64,000 nt of DNA from Stenotrophomonas sp. BIGb0135 (GTDB lineage: Bacteria > Pseudomonadota > Gammaproteobacteria > Xanthomonadales > Xanthomonadaceae), in NCBI RefSeq assembly GCF_024810105.1, contig NZ_JANUDX010000003.1:552333-616332 (forward strand), written 5' to 3'. The position numbers and the translations under genes were made by a program. Shown here piece by piece: positions 27,140-36,714 of this stretch (the first letter of the stretch is position 1; each line of letters opens with the position of its first letter). Below the pieces are notes generated by a model. That model worked only from the letters and a program-made list of their open reading frames with translations, was not told where the DNA came from and did no database searches.

Positions 27140-29806
27140 TCACGGATGTGGCTCCACGGAGGGTTCCGGTGCGCGCGGCGGCGCCGGCGCGAGGTAACCC
27201 ACGACCGTGCACAGCAGGCCGTAGGCGATGAAGGAGGAAATGCCCAGCAGGTTGCCCAGGTGCTGGCGGTCGATCAGCACCAGCTTGGCCAGTACCACGC
27301 CCATCAACACCGCACCGACCAGCCACAGGATGCGCTGGCCGCGGCGCGAGCCCCATACCCAGCTGATCACGCCCAGCACGCTCCAGACCACGGTCAGGCT
27401 GGTCTGGGCCAGCGTGGAGGACCACAGCGCGTCGTTCCACGGCACCGCGCCCCAGTGGTGCACGGTATGCAGGGTGGTGCTGGTGAGCAGGATGAAGCCG
27501 GCGATCGCCAGCAACGGCACGCGCATGCTGCGCACGCCCGACGGCGCTGGCCCCACCCATAGCCAGCGCGCGGCCAGCGCCAGCACGGCCAGCTGCGCCA
27601 GTTCCATCGGGTTGAGCAGCGGCACCCACGGCAATGGGGCGGCGGCGCCACGCGCGGCCAGCAGGCACAGCCAGCTCACGCCCAGCACCGCGAACAGCGT
27701 GGTGCCCAGCGCGGTGCGCAGTGGGTCGAAGCGCGCACCCAGCGGCAGCGCCAGCCACGGCCAGCGCAGCAGCGCGGTGGCGGTGACCAGCAGCCAGGGC
27801 AGCAGCGCCAGCGCCACCGACCAGCCCTGCGCCAGCGCGAAGCGGTCGGCCAGCCACATGCAGGCCAGCGAGACCACCGTCGGCCACAGCAGCCACCAGG
27901 TGAACTGCGCCGCGAGCGCGGTGCGGTCCTGGCCGCCACGCAGGCACCACAGGCTGCGCACGCCGAGCACGGCGAACACCGCCCAGGCCAGCGCGCCATA
28001 GCCGGCGAAGGGCTGCTGGTGCGCCTCACCCTGCCACAGCACCAGCGGGAAGGCGCTGAGCAGCATGGCCAGCGTGGTCAGCACCAGCGCGCGGGCCGGC
28101 GCGCGGCGATGCCACTCGGCGGCAAGCCACGCGGTGACCGCGACCGCGATCAGCAGCGCGTCGGGACGGCTGTCGCGTGCCACGAAGCGACCGACCTCGT
28201 GGGCGATACCGCCCAGCCACCACACCAGGCCCCACAGGTAGTAGACGACGGCCGGCGAATCCTGGCGCGCCCTTCGGTAGCAGGCGGCCGAGGCGAAGCC
28301 GGCCAGTGCCAGCAGCAGCCCGCTCATGAAGGTCGGGTTGGCGATCGCGGTGGCATCGGCGTGCCAGTAGTCGGCGCCCACCACGAACCCGAAGGCCGCG
28401 CCCAGCTGCAGCAGTGCGCCGGCAATCTGCGGCAGCCAGCGCTTCTGGCGCAGGCCCAGCCACACCAGCCCGGCACCTTCCAGCGCGAACACGCTGGCGG
28501 TGGCACGCGCCGACAGCGCCAGCGGCACCGCCAGCGTGGCAAAGCCCACCGCCAATACCGCGTGCGACTGGCCGAGCGCGGCATAGCGCGCGCGGCGGAT
28601 CAGCGCCCAGCCGAGCACCGCATACAACGCGGCCAGCCCCAGCGCGCACAGTGCCAGCAGCAGGCGGTCATCGTGCAGCATGCCGGCCTGCAACGAGAAC
28701 GCGATCAGGGGCGTGCCGAACACCAGGCTGCCATCGACGAGATCGCGCCTCTCCGCCGGCTGGCGCCGCGCGTACAGGATCGGAATCAGCAGGTAGAAGG
28801 CGAAGAACAGCAGCAGGAACGGCTCGGTACTGCTGAACTTGTCGGCGTTGTACTGCAGCACGCCCCAGGCGGTGCCGATGCCGAAGGTGAAGGCAAACCC
28901 GAGCAGGTTGAGCACCCGCCACGGACGCCACCAGGCGATGGCCAGGATCGCGGCGTTGAGCACGGCGTAATAGGAGAACAGCGCGACATGGTTGCCACTG
29001 CCGGTGGACAGCCAGATCGGCGCCATGAAGCCGGCCAGGATGCCCAGCACCGCCAGCGTGCGCGAGTTCTGCACCACCGCCAGCACGCCCATGCCGGCGA
29101 TCAGCAGCACGCTCATCGCAAACGCGGGCAGCGCCTCGATCAGGTCGTAGCGCTTGAACGCGGCGAAGATCGTCAGCAGCAGGATGCCGATCGCCCCGCC
29201 CTGCAGGGCCAGCGCGAACAGGCGCCGGCGATCGCGCTGGATCCAGCCGAACACCAGCCCCGCCAGCGCACCCGCGGCGATCGCAGCCAGGCGCAGCTCG
29301 ATGGGCGCGTTCAACCAGCCCTGGTCGCTGGCGTACTTGAGCAGCGCGGCAACGCCGGCCAGCAGCACCAGCATGCCGATCTTGACCGGCACGTTGCCCT
29401 CGGTGAACCAGTGTTTGATCGCACCGATGATCCGTTCGCCGATGCCCGGGCCCTGTGGCGGTGGGGGCGGGACGGGGGCACTGGCCGCCACCGGTATGGG
29501 TGCGGACGCCGGCAACGGCGGCGGACGACGGGGCGGCTCCGGGGCCGCGGCCAATGGTGCGGCCATCACCGCCGGTTCGGGTGGCGGTTCGGCGGCCGCA
29601 GGCGGCGGCGCGCGATAGGGAGTCTCGGCCCAGCCCAGCGGCGTGCTGACCGGCACCTCGGCCGATGGCCGCGCACTGGCGGGGAACTGCTGGCTTTCCA
29701 GCGCGGACACGCGCCGGCGCAGGCCGGCGATCATCACCAACGCCACCACCAGCAACACCGGGATCAGCAGTACCACCACCGCCAGCAGGACAATCAGAGC
29801 TTCCAT
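27140..29806 (-). CDS. DUF2339 family large polytopic membrane protein
   Basis: An 888-residue protein with one N-terminal helix, a ~110-residue Pro/Ala-rich linker (about 45-130), and then around twenty or more hydrophobic segments to the C terminus. The segment GIGERIIGAIKHWFTEGNVPVKIGMLVLLAGVAALLKYASDQGW region (just after residue 125) is the DUF2339 entry helix. The family is widespread in Proteobacteria and its role is not established; links to envelope or cell-shape functions are only suggestions. It is followed by the DUF3999 gene with start/stop overlap, and the pair interrupts the gap-pgk gene order. Confidence 0.85.
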   Translation of the reverse strand: MEALIVLLAVVVLLIPVLLVVALVMIAGLRRRVSALESQQFPASARPSAEVPVSTPLGWAETPYRAPPPAAAEPPPEPAVMAAPLAAAPEPPRRPPPLPASAPIPVAASAPVPPPPPQGPGIGERIIGAIKHWFTEGNVPVKIGMLVLLAGVAALLKYASDQGWLNAPIELRLAAIAAGALAGLVFGWIQRDRRRLFALALQGGAIGILLLTIFAAFKRYDLIEALPAFAMSVLLIAGMGVLAVVQNSRTLAVLGILAGFMAPIWLSTGSGNHVALFSYYAVLNAAILAIAWWRPWRVLNLLGFAFTFGIGTAWGVLQYNADKFSSTEPFLLLFFAFYLLIPILYARRQPAERRDLVDGSLVFGTPLIAFSLQAGMLHDDRLLLALCALGLAALYAVLGWALIRRARYAALGQSHAVLAVGFATLAVPLALSARATASVFALEGAGLVWLGLRQKRWLPQIAGALLQLGAAFGFVVGADYWHADATAIANPTFMSGLLLALAGFASAACYRRARQDSPAVVYYLWGLVWWLGGIAHEVGRFVARDSRPDALLIAVAVTAWLAAEWHRRAPARALVLTTLAMLLSAFPLVLWQGEAHQQPFAGYGALAWAVFAVLGVRSLWCLRGGQDRTALAAQFTWWLLWPTVVSLACMWLADRFALAQGWSVALALLPWLLVTATALLRWPWLALPLGARFDPLRTALGTTLFAVLGVSWLCLLAARGAAAPLPWVPLLNPMELAQLAVLALAARWLWVGPAPSGVRSMRVPLLAIAGFILLTSTTLHTVHHWGAVPWNDALWSSTLAQTSLTVVWSVLGVISWVWGSRRGQRILWLVGAVLMGVVLAKLVLIDRQHLGNLLGISSFIAYGLLCTVVGYLAPAPPRAPEPSVEPHP

Positions 29807-29937
29807 TCCACGCCATCCTCAAAGGGGAGCCCCGGCGGCATCCTGCCGACGCCATGCCGGTGGCACGCGGCCATGCTAATGGATCGGCGGCGGCTGCGGG
29901 GTGCCCCCCCCCTGCCCGGCATGCCAGGGCCCACAAA

Positions 29938-29970
29938 CGACGAACCCCGGCACGGGACCGGGGTTCGCAG
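29938..29970 (-). terminator. Terminator-like hairpin after gap
   Basis: Perfect 10-bp stem CGAACCCCGG / CCGGGGTTCG with a 7-nt loop, 24 bases after the gap stop; followed on the minus strand by TCGTTTG, a weak U tract. Confidence 0.7.
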
Positions 29971-29993
29971 TGTTCAGCGCTGGCGTGCCGCGC

Positions 29994-31103
<1,110 letters not shown>

Positions 31104-31124
31104 TTACACGGCCCGGTCCGTGGA

Positions 31125-31138
31125 TTGATCCGGATCAA
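31125..31138. promoter_or_regulatory. FNR/Anr-type box upstream of ompW
   Basis: TTGATCCGGATCAA is a perfect match to the FNR/Anr consensus TTGAT-N4-ATCAA and is centred about 66 bases before the ompW ATG and 134 before the gap ATG. OmpW is a known FNR-responsive gene in enterobacteria. A CRP/Clp-like half-site reading is less good. Confidence 0.7.
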
Positions 31139-31197
31139 GGCGCGCCCGGCCCGGCAAGGGAAAACTGGCCCCATTCCACCCGCAACGAGACACCCTC

Positions 31198-31827
31198 ATG
31201 CGCAATACCTCCCCCCTCCTGCTGGCCAGCCTGGCCGCCGCGCTCGCCCTGGCCGCCGCGCCGGCCATGGCCCAGTCCAAGGGCGACTGGACGATCGGTG
31301 CCGGCGTGCACCAGGTCGCCCCGAAGTCCAACAACGGCTCGCTGGCCGGTGGCACCCTGAAGGTGGACGTCGACAACGACATCAAGCCGACCATCACCGG
31401 TGAATACTTCATCGCCGACAACCTGGGCATCGAGCTGCTGGCCGCGCTGCCGTTCAAGCACGACATCAACATCGCCGGCCTGGGCAACGTGGGCAGCACC
31501 AAGCACCTGCCGCCGGTGATCTCGCTGCAGTACCACTTCAACAGCAAGGGCAAGGTGTCCCCGTTCGTTGGCGCGGGTATCAACTACACGACGTTCTTCA
31601 GCGAGAAGACCGGCGGCGCGCTGGCCGGCAACAAACTGAAACTGGAAGACTCCTGGGGCCTGGCCGCGCATGCGGGCCTGGACGTCGCGATCAGCGACAA
31701 GGGCGCGCTGCGCGTCGATGTGCGCTGGATGGACATCGACAGCAAGGTCAAGCTCAACGGCGAAAAGATCGGTACGGTCAACATCGACCCGCTGGCTTAC
31801 GGCGTGTCCTACGTGTTCAAGTTCTGA
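31198..31827 (+). CDS. ompW: OmpW-family outer-membrane protein
   Basis: A 209-residue outer-membrane protein. A signal peptide runs to about residue 25 (AAAPAMAQ). The mature part has the features of the eight-stranded OmpW barrel: DWTIGAGVHQVAPKS at the first strand, NLGIELLAALPFKHDI, LPPVISLQYHF, and the C-terminal strand AYGVSYVFKF ending in Phe. OmpW forms a narrow hydrophobic channel linked to small hydrophobic solutes, stress and anaerobic adaptation. The perfect FNR/Anr-type box upstream suggests oxygen-dependent control. A terminator follows. Confidence 0.93.
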   Translation: MRNTSPLLLASLAAALALAAAPAMAQSKGDWTIGAGVHQVAPKSNNGSLAGGTLKVDVDNDIKPTITGEYFIADNLGIELLAALPFKHDINIAGLGNVGSTKHLPPVISLQYHFNSKGKVSPFVGAGINYTTFFSEKTGGALAGNKLKLEDSWGLAAHAGLDVAISDKGALRVDVRWMDIDSKVKLNGEKIGTVNIDPLAYGVSYVFKF

Positions 31828-31877
31828 TCGGCGGATCGGAACCCAACAGCGCAACACCCCTCGCAGCAAGCGTTTTT

Positions 31878-31904
31878 CCCCGGCTTCGGCCGGGGATTTT
31901 TTTT
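31878..31904 (+). terminator. Intrinsic terminator of ompW
   Basis: CCCCGGC-TTCG-GCCGGGG followed by A and eight T residues; UUCG-type tetraloop. Confidence 0.95.
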
Positions 31905-32034
31905 GCGCTTCTCGCAAGGGAAGTTGCATCCTGCTCCACAGGGCGTGGCAGATGGCTTGAGGCGCTACGCGTGTTGCCGGGTGTGCAGAGTGATCGGCTG
32001 GCGTCTCCGATCGGCGTTGTCGCGAGCATGAGGG

Positions 32035-32131
32035 CCCCGTAGCGGCCGGTAGGCTCCTGGTGCAAATGTCCCCCGGCCGCCAAGCGGCCTCCTCCTTTAT
32101 TTTGCCCAGGAGCCTACCGACCGCTACGGGG
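32035..32131. repeat. Long inverted repeat, first half of compound palindromic element
   Basis: The 26-base arm 32035-32060 (CCCCGTAGCGGCCGGTAGGC then TCCTGG) is repeated in inverse at 32106-32131 with one mismatch, around a 45-base loop. No coding frame of note is present. It lies in the 571-base gap between ompW and the racemase gene; the sequence between 31905 and 32034 shows nothing I recognise. Confidence 0.8.
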
Positions 32132-32175
32132 CTCGGCTTGCGGCGCAGGTGAGGCGCCCGGCTTTTTTGATGGCC

Positions 32176-32303
32176 GTCGGTGGGTCGGGGGCTGGGGCCC
32201 TATGCCCTTGGAGGCGAAATAAAGGAGGAGGGGGCGGCCGCAGGCCGACGCCGGAGGACATTCGCCGGAAAGGGCATAGGGCCCCAGCCCCCGACCCACC
32301 GAC
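32176..32303. repeat. Perfect 34-base inverted repeat, second half of compound palindromic element
   Basis: Arms 32176-32209 and 32270-32303 are perfect reverse complements (core GGTGGGTCGGGGGCTGGGGC), separated by 60 bases. The loop contains AAATAAAGGAGGAGG, an inverted near-copy of CCTCCTCCTTTATTTTG in the first palindrome's loop (32089-32105), so the two halves are themselves inversely related. A related arm occurs at 5458-5515. Confidence 0.85.
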
Positions 32304-32378
32304 CGCCGCGCGCCAGCAAGGGTCCACAGCGCGCCACGCGGATGGGTGGAGCACCTTTGTTCGATCCGGCGCTGCGAG

Positions 32379-32404
32379 CAGCCACCCATGGGGTGGCTCT
32401 ACGG
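32379..32404 (-). repeat. SMAG repeat supplying a stop codon
   Basis: On the minus strand GTAGAGCCACCCCATGGGTG followed by GCTGC. Its GTAG head contains the TAG stop of the racemase gene that ends at 32399. Confidence 0.8.
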
Positions 32405-33100
32405 GTAGGAGAGCAGGTGCTGTGCCGCCGCCTGCGCATGCAGGGCCGCCGTATCGAACAACGGCACGGTTGCATCGTCATCGCCCACCAGCAGCATGAT
32501 CTCCGTGCAGCCGAGGATCACCGCCTGCGCGCCGTTATCCACCAGACGCTGCATCACCGCCCGGTACACCTCGCGCGATGCATCCAGCACCTGCCCCTGC
32601 ACCAGTTCCTCGTAGATGATCCGATGCACCTGTGCGCGGTCGTCCGCCTCCGGTATGAGCACCTCCAGCCCATACCGCTGCGCCAACCGCACCCGGTAGA
32701 AATCCTGCTCCATCGTGAAAGCCGTCCCGAGCAGGCCCACCCGCGTCAGCCCCAACGCCCGGATCGCCTCACCCACCGGATCGGCGATGTGCAGCAGCGG
32801 CACGTCGATCGCCGCCTGCACCTCCTCGGCCATCCGGTGCATCGTGTTGGTGCAGATCACCACCGCCGTCGCGCCCGTGCCCTCCAGCCGCCGTGCCACC
32901 TCCACCATCGCCTGCGTCGCCGCCGTCCAGTCCCCGGCGCGCTGCATGGCCTCGATGTCGGCGAAATCGAACGACCACAGCAGCAACCGCGCCGAATGCA
33001 TGCCGCCCAGCGCATCGCGCACCTGCTCGTTGATCATCCGGTAGTAGTGCGCCGAACTCTCCCAGCTCATCCCGCCGATCAGCCCCAAGACCTTCTGCAC
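32399..33100 (-). CDS. Aspartate/glutamate racemase family protein
   Basis: A 233-residue cofactor-independent racemase. The two catalytic cysteines are C83 in VVICTNTMH and C197 in VILGCTEI, on the two pseudosymmetric domains; the N terminus VLGLIGGMSWESSAHYY is typical of the aspartate racemase (YgeA-like) branch. It would interconvert L- and D-aspartate or a related amino acid. GTG 33100 follows a GGGAG-rich leader; longer frames reach into the divergent nuclease gene and are not conserved. It is transcribed divergently from the nuclease gene, 106 bases apart. Confidence 0.88.
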   Translation of the reverse strand: MQKVLGLIGGMSWESSAHYYRMINEQVRDALGGMHSARLLLWSFDFADIEAMQRAGDWTAATQAMVEVARRLEGTGATAVVICTNTMHRMAEEVQAAIDVPLLHIADPVGEAIRALGLTRVGLLGTAFTMEQDFYRVRLAQRYGLEVLIPEADDRAQVHRIIYEELVQGQVLDASREVYRAVMQRLVDNGAQAVILGCTEIMLLVGDDDATVPLFDTAALHAQAAAQHLLSYP

Positions 33101-33193
33101 CCCGCCGCTCCCGCCGTCGATCCAGCGCCCAGCGTACCGCCGCCAGCACGCCGCCGGCCAGATCCGGCCAAGCCGCGCCCGCGGGCAGCCCGC

Positions 33194-33199
33194 TAGAAT
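33194..33199 (+). promoter_or_regulatory. -10 element of S1/P1 nuclease gene (possible leaderless mRNA)
   Basis: TAGAAT lies only 7 bases before the ATG at 33207; transcription would start at or right next to the start codon. Confidence 0.45.
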
Positions 33200-33206
33200 G
33201 CGGGCG

Positions 33207-34022
33207 ATGAAAATTGCCTCCCTGCTCCCCGCCACTGCCCTCGCGCTGGCCCTCACCTTCGTCTCCACCGACGCCCTGGCCTGGGGTGCGCAAGGCCACC
33301 GGCTGGTCGCCCGCATCGCCGAAACCCGGCTCACCCCACAGGCCCAGGCCGACGTGGATCGCCTGCTGGCCGGCGAGCCGGACCCCACCCTGCATGCCAT
33401 CGCCCCATGGGCCGACCAGCTGCGCGCCAAGGACCCGGGCCTGGGCAAGCGCTCGGCGGGCTGGCACTACGTCAACATCGGCGAGGACGACTGCCACTAC
33501 CAGGTGCAGAAGCACTGCACCGATGGCAACTGCGTGGTCGAGGCGCTCAAGGCCCAGACCGCCATCCTCGGCGACCGCAGCAAGTCCGATGCCGAACGCG
33601 CCCAGGCGCTGAAGTTCGTCGTCCACTTCGCCGGTGACATCCACCAGCCGATGCACGCCGGGTACGGCCATGACAAGGGCGGCAACGACTTCCAGGTGCA
33701 GTTCAACAACCGGGGCACCAACCTGCATTCGCTGTGGGACAGCGGCATGCTCAACGAGCAGAAGTTGGACGACGACCAGTATTTCAAGCGCCTGATGGCC
33801 CTGCCCGCGCCCAAGGTGGGCAAGCGCTCCAGCATCGCCACCGACGCGGTCGAGTGGGCCGAAGCCAGCTGCCGTATCGCCATTGCACCTGGCGTTTACC
33901 CGACCAGGCGTACGCTGGGTCCGGAATACACCGCGACCTATCGCCCGATCGCGGAACAGGAGCTGCGCCTGGCCGGCGAACGCCTGGCGGTGCTGCTCAA
34001 CGCCACGCTGGGCAAACGCTGA
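33207..34022 (+). CDS. Secreted S1/P1-family nuclease
   Basis: A 271-residue tri-zinc phosphodiesterase of the S1/P1 type, cleaving single-stranded nucleic acids and 3'-nucleotides. The signal peptide ends at ALA with Trp as the first mature residue (WGAQGHRLVARIAE), which supplies an N-terminal zinc ligand as in all family members. Other ligands are visible in IAPWADQLR, GWHYVNI and HFAGDIHQPMHAGYGHDKGG. ATG 33207 is used; an earlier ATG at 33198 overlaps the -10-like hexamer. The protein probably works in the periplasm or outside in phosphate and nucleotide scavenging. Confidence 0.94.
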   Translation: MKIASLLPATALALALTFVSTDALAWGAQGHRLVARIAETRLTPQAQADVDRLLAGEPDPTLHAIAPWADQLRAKDPGLGKRSAGWHYVNIGEDDCHYQVQKHCTDGNCVVEALKAQTAILGDRSKSDAERAQALKFVVHFAGDIHQPMHAGYGHDKGGNDFQVQFNNRGTNLHSLWDSGMLNEQKLDDDQYFKRLMALPAPKVGKRSSIATDAVEWAEASCRIAIAPGVYPTRRTLGPEYTATYRPIAEQELRLAGERLAVLLNATLGKR

Positions 34023-34032
34023 GGCCCCCCCC

Positions 34033-34842
34033 ATGTCACTGCACGTCGCCAGTTTCTTCCACCCCGACAGCCATACCTTCAGCTACGTGGTGCACGATCC
34101 GGCGACCCTGCAGGCGGCGGTGATCGACCCCGTGCTGGACTACGACCCGGACACCGACGCACTCGGCGCCGGGCCCCTGCAACCGCTTCTCGCGCATGTC
34201 CGTGACGGCGGGCTGCAGGTGCGCTGGCTGCTGGAAACCCACGCCCACGCCGACCACGTCAGTGCCGGCCGATGGCTCAAGCAGCACTGGCCGGCGGCCA
34301 CGCTGGCGATGGGCAACGGCATCGTGCAGGTACAGCGCACGTTCGCCCCCCGCTATGCGCTGGACGTGCCCACCGACGGCTCGCAGTTCGACCACCTGTT
34401 CGCCGATGGCGAACGCTTCGCGCTCGGCGCGGTGGATGCAGAGGTGATCGCCGTGCCTGGTCACACCAGCGACAGCGTGGCCTACCGCATCGGCGATGCG
34501 CTGTTCACCGGCGACTCGCTGTTCATGCCTGATGGCGGCACCGCCCGCTGCGACTTCCCGGGCGGCGATGCCGCACAGTTGTACCGCTCGATCCAGCGCC
34601 TGCTGGCCCTGCCCGACGCCACCCGCGTGTTCATCTGCCACGACTACGGCCCGGGTGGTCGCGAGGTCGCCAATGAAACCACCATCGGTGCACAGCGCGC
34701 GCGCAACATCCACCTGGCTGAGGGCGTCAGCGAAGCCGACTTCGTCGCCACGCGGCGGGCCCGTGATGCAACGCTGGCCGAGCCGAAACTGATGCATCCC
34801 TCGGTGAAAGCCAATATCCAGGGCGGCCCCGGCCGATCCTAG
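34033..34842 (+). CDS. MBL-fold hydrolase (persulfide dioxygenase/Blh-like)
   Basis: A 269-residue metallo-beta-lactamase-fold protein of the ETHE1/Blh (beta-lactamase-like hydrolase) group. The metal motif is THAHADH, with further ligands in VPGHTSDS, FTGDSLF and ICHDYGPGG. The C-terminal VSEADFVATRRARDATLAEP-type tail with LMHPSVKANIQGG is characteristic of bacterial persulfide dioxygenases and Blh proteins, which oxidise glutathione persulfide in sulfide detoxification. It starts 10 bases after the nuclease stop, so the two may be co-transcribed. No rhodanese domain or BigR regulator is present. Confidence 0.88.
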   Translation: MSLHVASFFHPDSHTFSYVVHDPATLQAAVIDPVLDYDPDTDALGAGPLQPLLAHVRDGGLQVRWLLETHAHADHVSAGRWLKQHWPAATLAMGNGIVQVQRTFAPRYALDVPTDGSQFDHLFADGERFALGAVDAEVIAVPGHTSDSVAYRIGDALFTGDSLFMPDGGTARCDFPGGDAAQLYRSIQRLLALPDATRVFICHDYGPGGREVANETTIGAQRARNIHLAEGVSEADFVATRRARDATLAEPKLMHPSVKANIQGGPGRS

Positions 34843-34915
34843 TGTCGGCCGCTGGCCGGCCACCCCGCGATGATCGGTTGATGCGGTTGCCGGCCACCGG
34901 CCGCCACGACGGTGC

Positions 34916-35482
34916 TCAGCGCCCCTGGCTATGCACCGTGTGCTGGCCGTGCACGATTTCAAACGTGAAGGCGTACAGCAGGCTCACCGGCACCGGCTCG
35001 ATCCGCTGCGCGCCGTCGCAATGCCCTTTGTTGTCGGGGACGACGCCGGCAGCGTAGTGACAGACCGCCGCCGGGGAAAACAGCCAGTGCGCCACCGCCT
35101 CCTGCGCTGCCTGCAGCAACGGCGCATTTTCCGCTGCGGTGCCGGCGGTGCATTCGGGGCGATCGGCCAGGGCCACGCTGCGGTCCACCTTGCCTTCCGC
35201 CGTGACCACCACCTGCAGGCACACCACGGTGGGCGGCAGCTCGCGACGTGGGTCGCGTGCCCCGACCACCGGGTCCTGCGCCGCGTACAACTGCGGCATG
35301 CGGTAGCCCTGGCTGGGCAGCAGCCGATACGGCTGCACCTGGCCTGCACCGTCGCCGCCATCGGCGTGCAGCCGCTGTAGCGCCACGTTTTCGCTGCGGG
35401 TATCCACCGTGGTGACCGACGGTCGGCTTGCGCAGCCGACCAGCAGGCACGCAACGGCCAGCAGGGGGAGCGCCTGCCTCAC
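34916..35482 (-). CDS. Lipoprotein with TonB-C-like domain
   Basis: A 188-residue exported lipoprotein: the GTG start at 35482 opens a hydrophobic signal ending LLVGC (Cys about residue 17). A C-terminal block with VVCLQVVVTAEGKVDRSVAL and AAQEAVAHWLFSPA resembles the TonB C-terminal fold (energy-transducer type). The start overlaps the stop of the M56 gene (GTGA), so it is the third gene of the blaI-M56 operon. Several cysteines in the mature part may form disulfides. Function unknown; a periplasmic partner of the M56/TonB protein is a plausible inference. Confidence 0.65.
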   Translation of the reverse strand: MRQALPLLAVACLLVGCASRPSVTTVDTRSENVALQRLHADGGDGAGQVQPYRLLPSQGYRMPQLYAAQDPVVGARDPRRELPPTVVCLQVVVTAEGKVDRSVALADRPECTAGTAAENAPLLQAAQEAVAHWLFSPAAVCHYAAGVVPDNKGHCDGAQRIEPVPVSLLYAFTFEIVHGQHTVHSQGR

Positions 35483-36714
35483 GGCGCCGGACCCGTCTCG
35501 TTCATCTGGAAGGTCATCGGGATCTTCAGCGCCGAGGTCACCGCCTTGCCGTCCCGTCGCGCCGGCTCGAAGGTCCATTTTTTCGCCGCGGCGATCGAGG
35601 CCGCGTCGAACACGCCGGCCGGCGTGGAACTGAGCACGCGCACCTCGCCGGCCTTGCCCTCGGCATCGACCTCCACCCGCAGCACCACCTTGCCCGACAG
35701 ACCCTGCTCGAACGCAGCGCTGGGATAGCTGGGCGGTGCCATGTCGCGGGTCTTGGCCGGCACGTCGACGGCTGCGCCCGTACCGGCCTGGTTGGCCAGC
35801 GCCGCCGGGTCCGCTTCAATCGACGCGGTGTCGATCCCGCCTTTGCTGGCCCACGCCACTGCCGCCAGACCCAGGCTCATCCCCACCACCAGCACCTGCC
35901 CGGTCATCCACGGCAGTGCCTTCCGCTTGTGTTCCTTCAACATGGCAATACGCTCCTTCAACATCGGTTGGCTGCGCCAGTGGCAGGCCATCGGCGCAAC
36001 CGGGTGGACCAACTGCGCCTTCAGCAGCGCGTTGGCGTAAAGCCGGCGCTGGGCCGGGTGTGGATCGATGGTGCGTGCATCGCAGGCCAGCTCCTGGTCG
36101 CGCAGGAAACGACGCGCGGCCCAGGGCAACAGCGGGTGGAACCAGAACACGCAGCGCAACACGAGGAGTGCGAGGTTGGCCCACGGGTCACCATGGCGGC
36201 GATGGCTGCGCTCGTGCTGCAGGATCAGGGCCTGTTCGGCCGCGCTGAAATCCGCCTCGAACCTCGGGCCCACCACGATGCGCGGTGCCCACAGGCCGAC
36301 CAGGGCGGGCAAGCCGGGATCGGCGCTGGCCTGCCAACTGCCGTCGGCACGCGGCCGCAGCGTGCCCAGGGCGCGCTCGAAGCGGCGTTGCGCGCGCCAG
36401 GCGACGGCGCCGTTGCCCAGCGCGCCGAGTGCCCACGCCACCAGCAGCAGCCACGGCCAGGCAGGCGCGGCCGGGGCCACGACCGGCGCGCTCCAGGCCG
36501 CGGCGGCGGCAAGCATCGGCAGCGCATCGGCCAACGGCGCCACCGGCAACGGCAGGTGCAAGGTCAGCAGCAGCACCGGCACGCACCACCAGCTGCGATA
36601 GACCAGCGCCGCCCCGCCCAGGGCCAGCAGCAACGGGCGCGACGCGGCCAGCAGCAGCACCGCGATCGCCAGCCATACGCTGGCCTGCATCAGTCCGGTG
36701 AGCAGCTCAGTCAT
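35479..36714 (-). CDS. M56 (BlaR1/MecR1-type) metallopeptidase fused to a TonB C-terminal domain
   Basis: A 411-residue integral membrane protein. The N-terminal ~300 residues form the M56 module: four or so TM helices with the zinc motif HERSH (in LQHERSHRRHGD) and the ELACDAR helix giving the third ligand. After a last TM helix (about 270-290) comes a periplasmic TonB_C domain (about 325-408; PPSYPSAAFEQGLSGKVVLR, KKWTFEPARRDGK). There is no penicillin-binding sensor domain, so beta-lactam sensing is not implied. It overlaps the blaI-type gene by 8 bases. It probably cleaves or signals to that repressor. Confidence 0.88.
   Translation of the reverse strand: MTELLTGLMQASVWLAIAVLLLAASRPLLLALGGAALVYRSWWCVPVLLLTLHLPLPVAPLADALPMLAAAAAWSAPVVAPAAPAWPWLLLVAWALGALGNGAVAWRAQRRFERALGTLRPRADGSWQASADPGLPALVGLWAPRIVVGPRFEADFSAAEQALILQHERSHRRHGDPWANLALLVLRCVFWFHPLLPWAARRFLRDQELACDARTIDPHPAQRRLYANALLKAQLVHPVAPMACHWRSQPMLKERIAMLKEHKRKALPWMTGQVLVVGMSLGLAAVAWASKGGIDTASIEADPAALANQAGTGAAVDVPAKTRDMAPPSYPSAAFEQGLSGKVVLRVEVDAEGKAGEVRVLSSTPAGVFDAASIAAAKKWTFEPARRDGKAVTSALKIPMTFQMNETGPAP

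Noticed and set aside
34033..34842. True beta-lactamase
   Set aside because: The MBL motifs and C-terminal tail match persulfide dioxygenase/Blh-type hydrolases; no signal peptide is visible.
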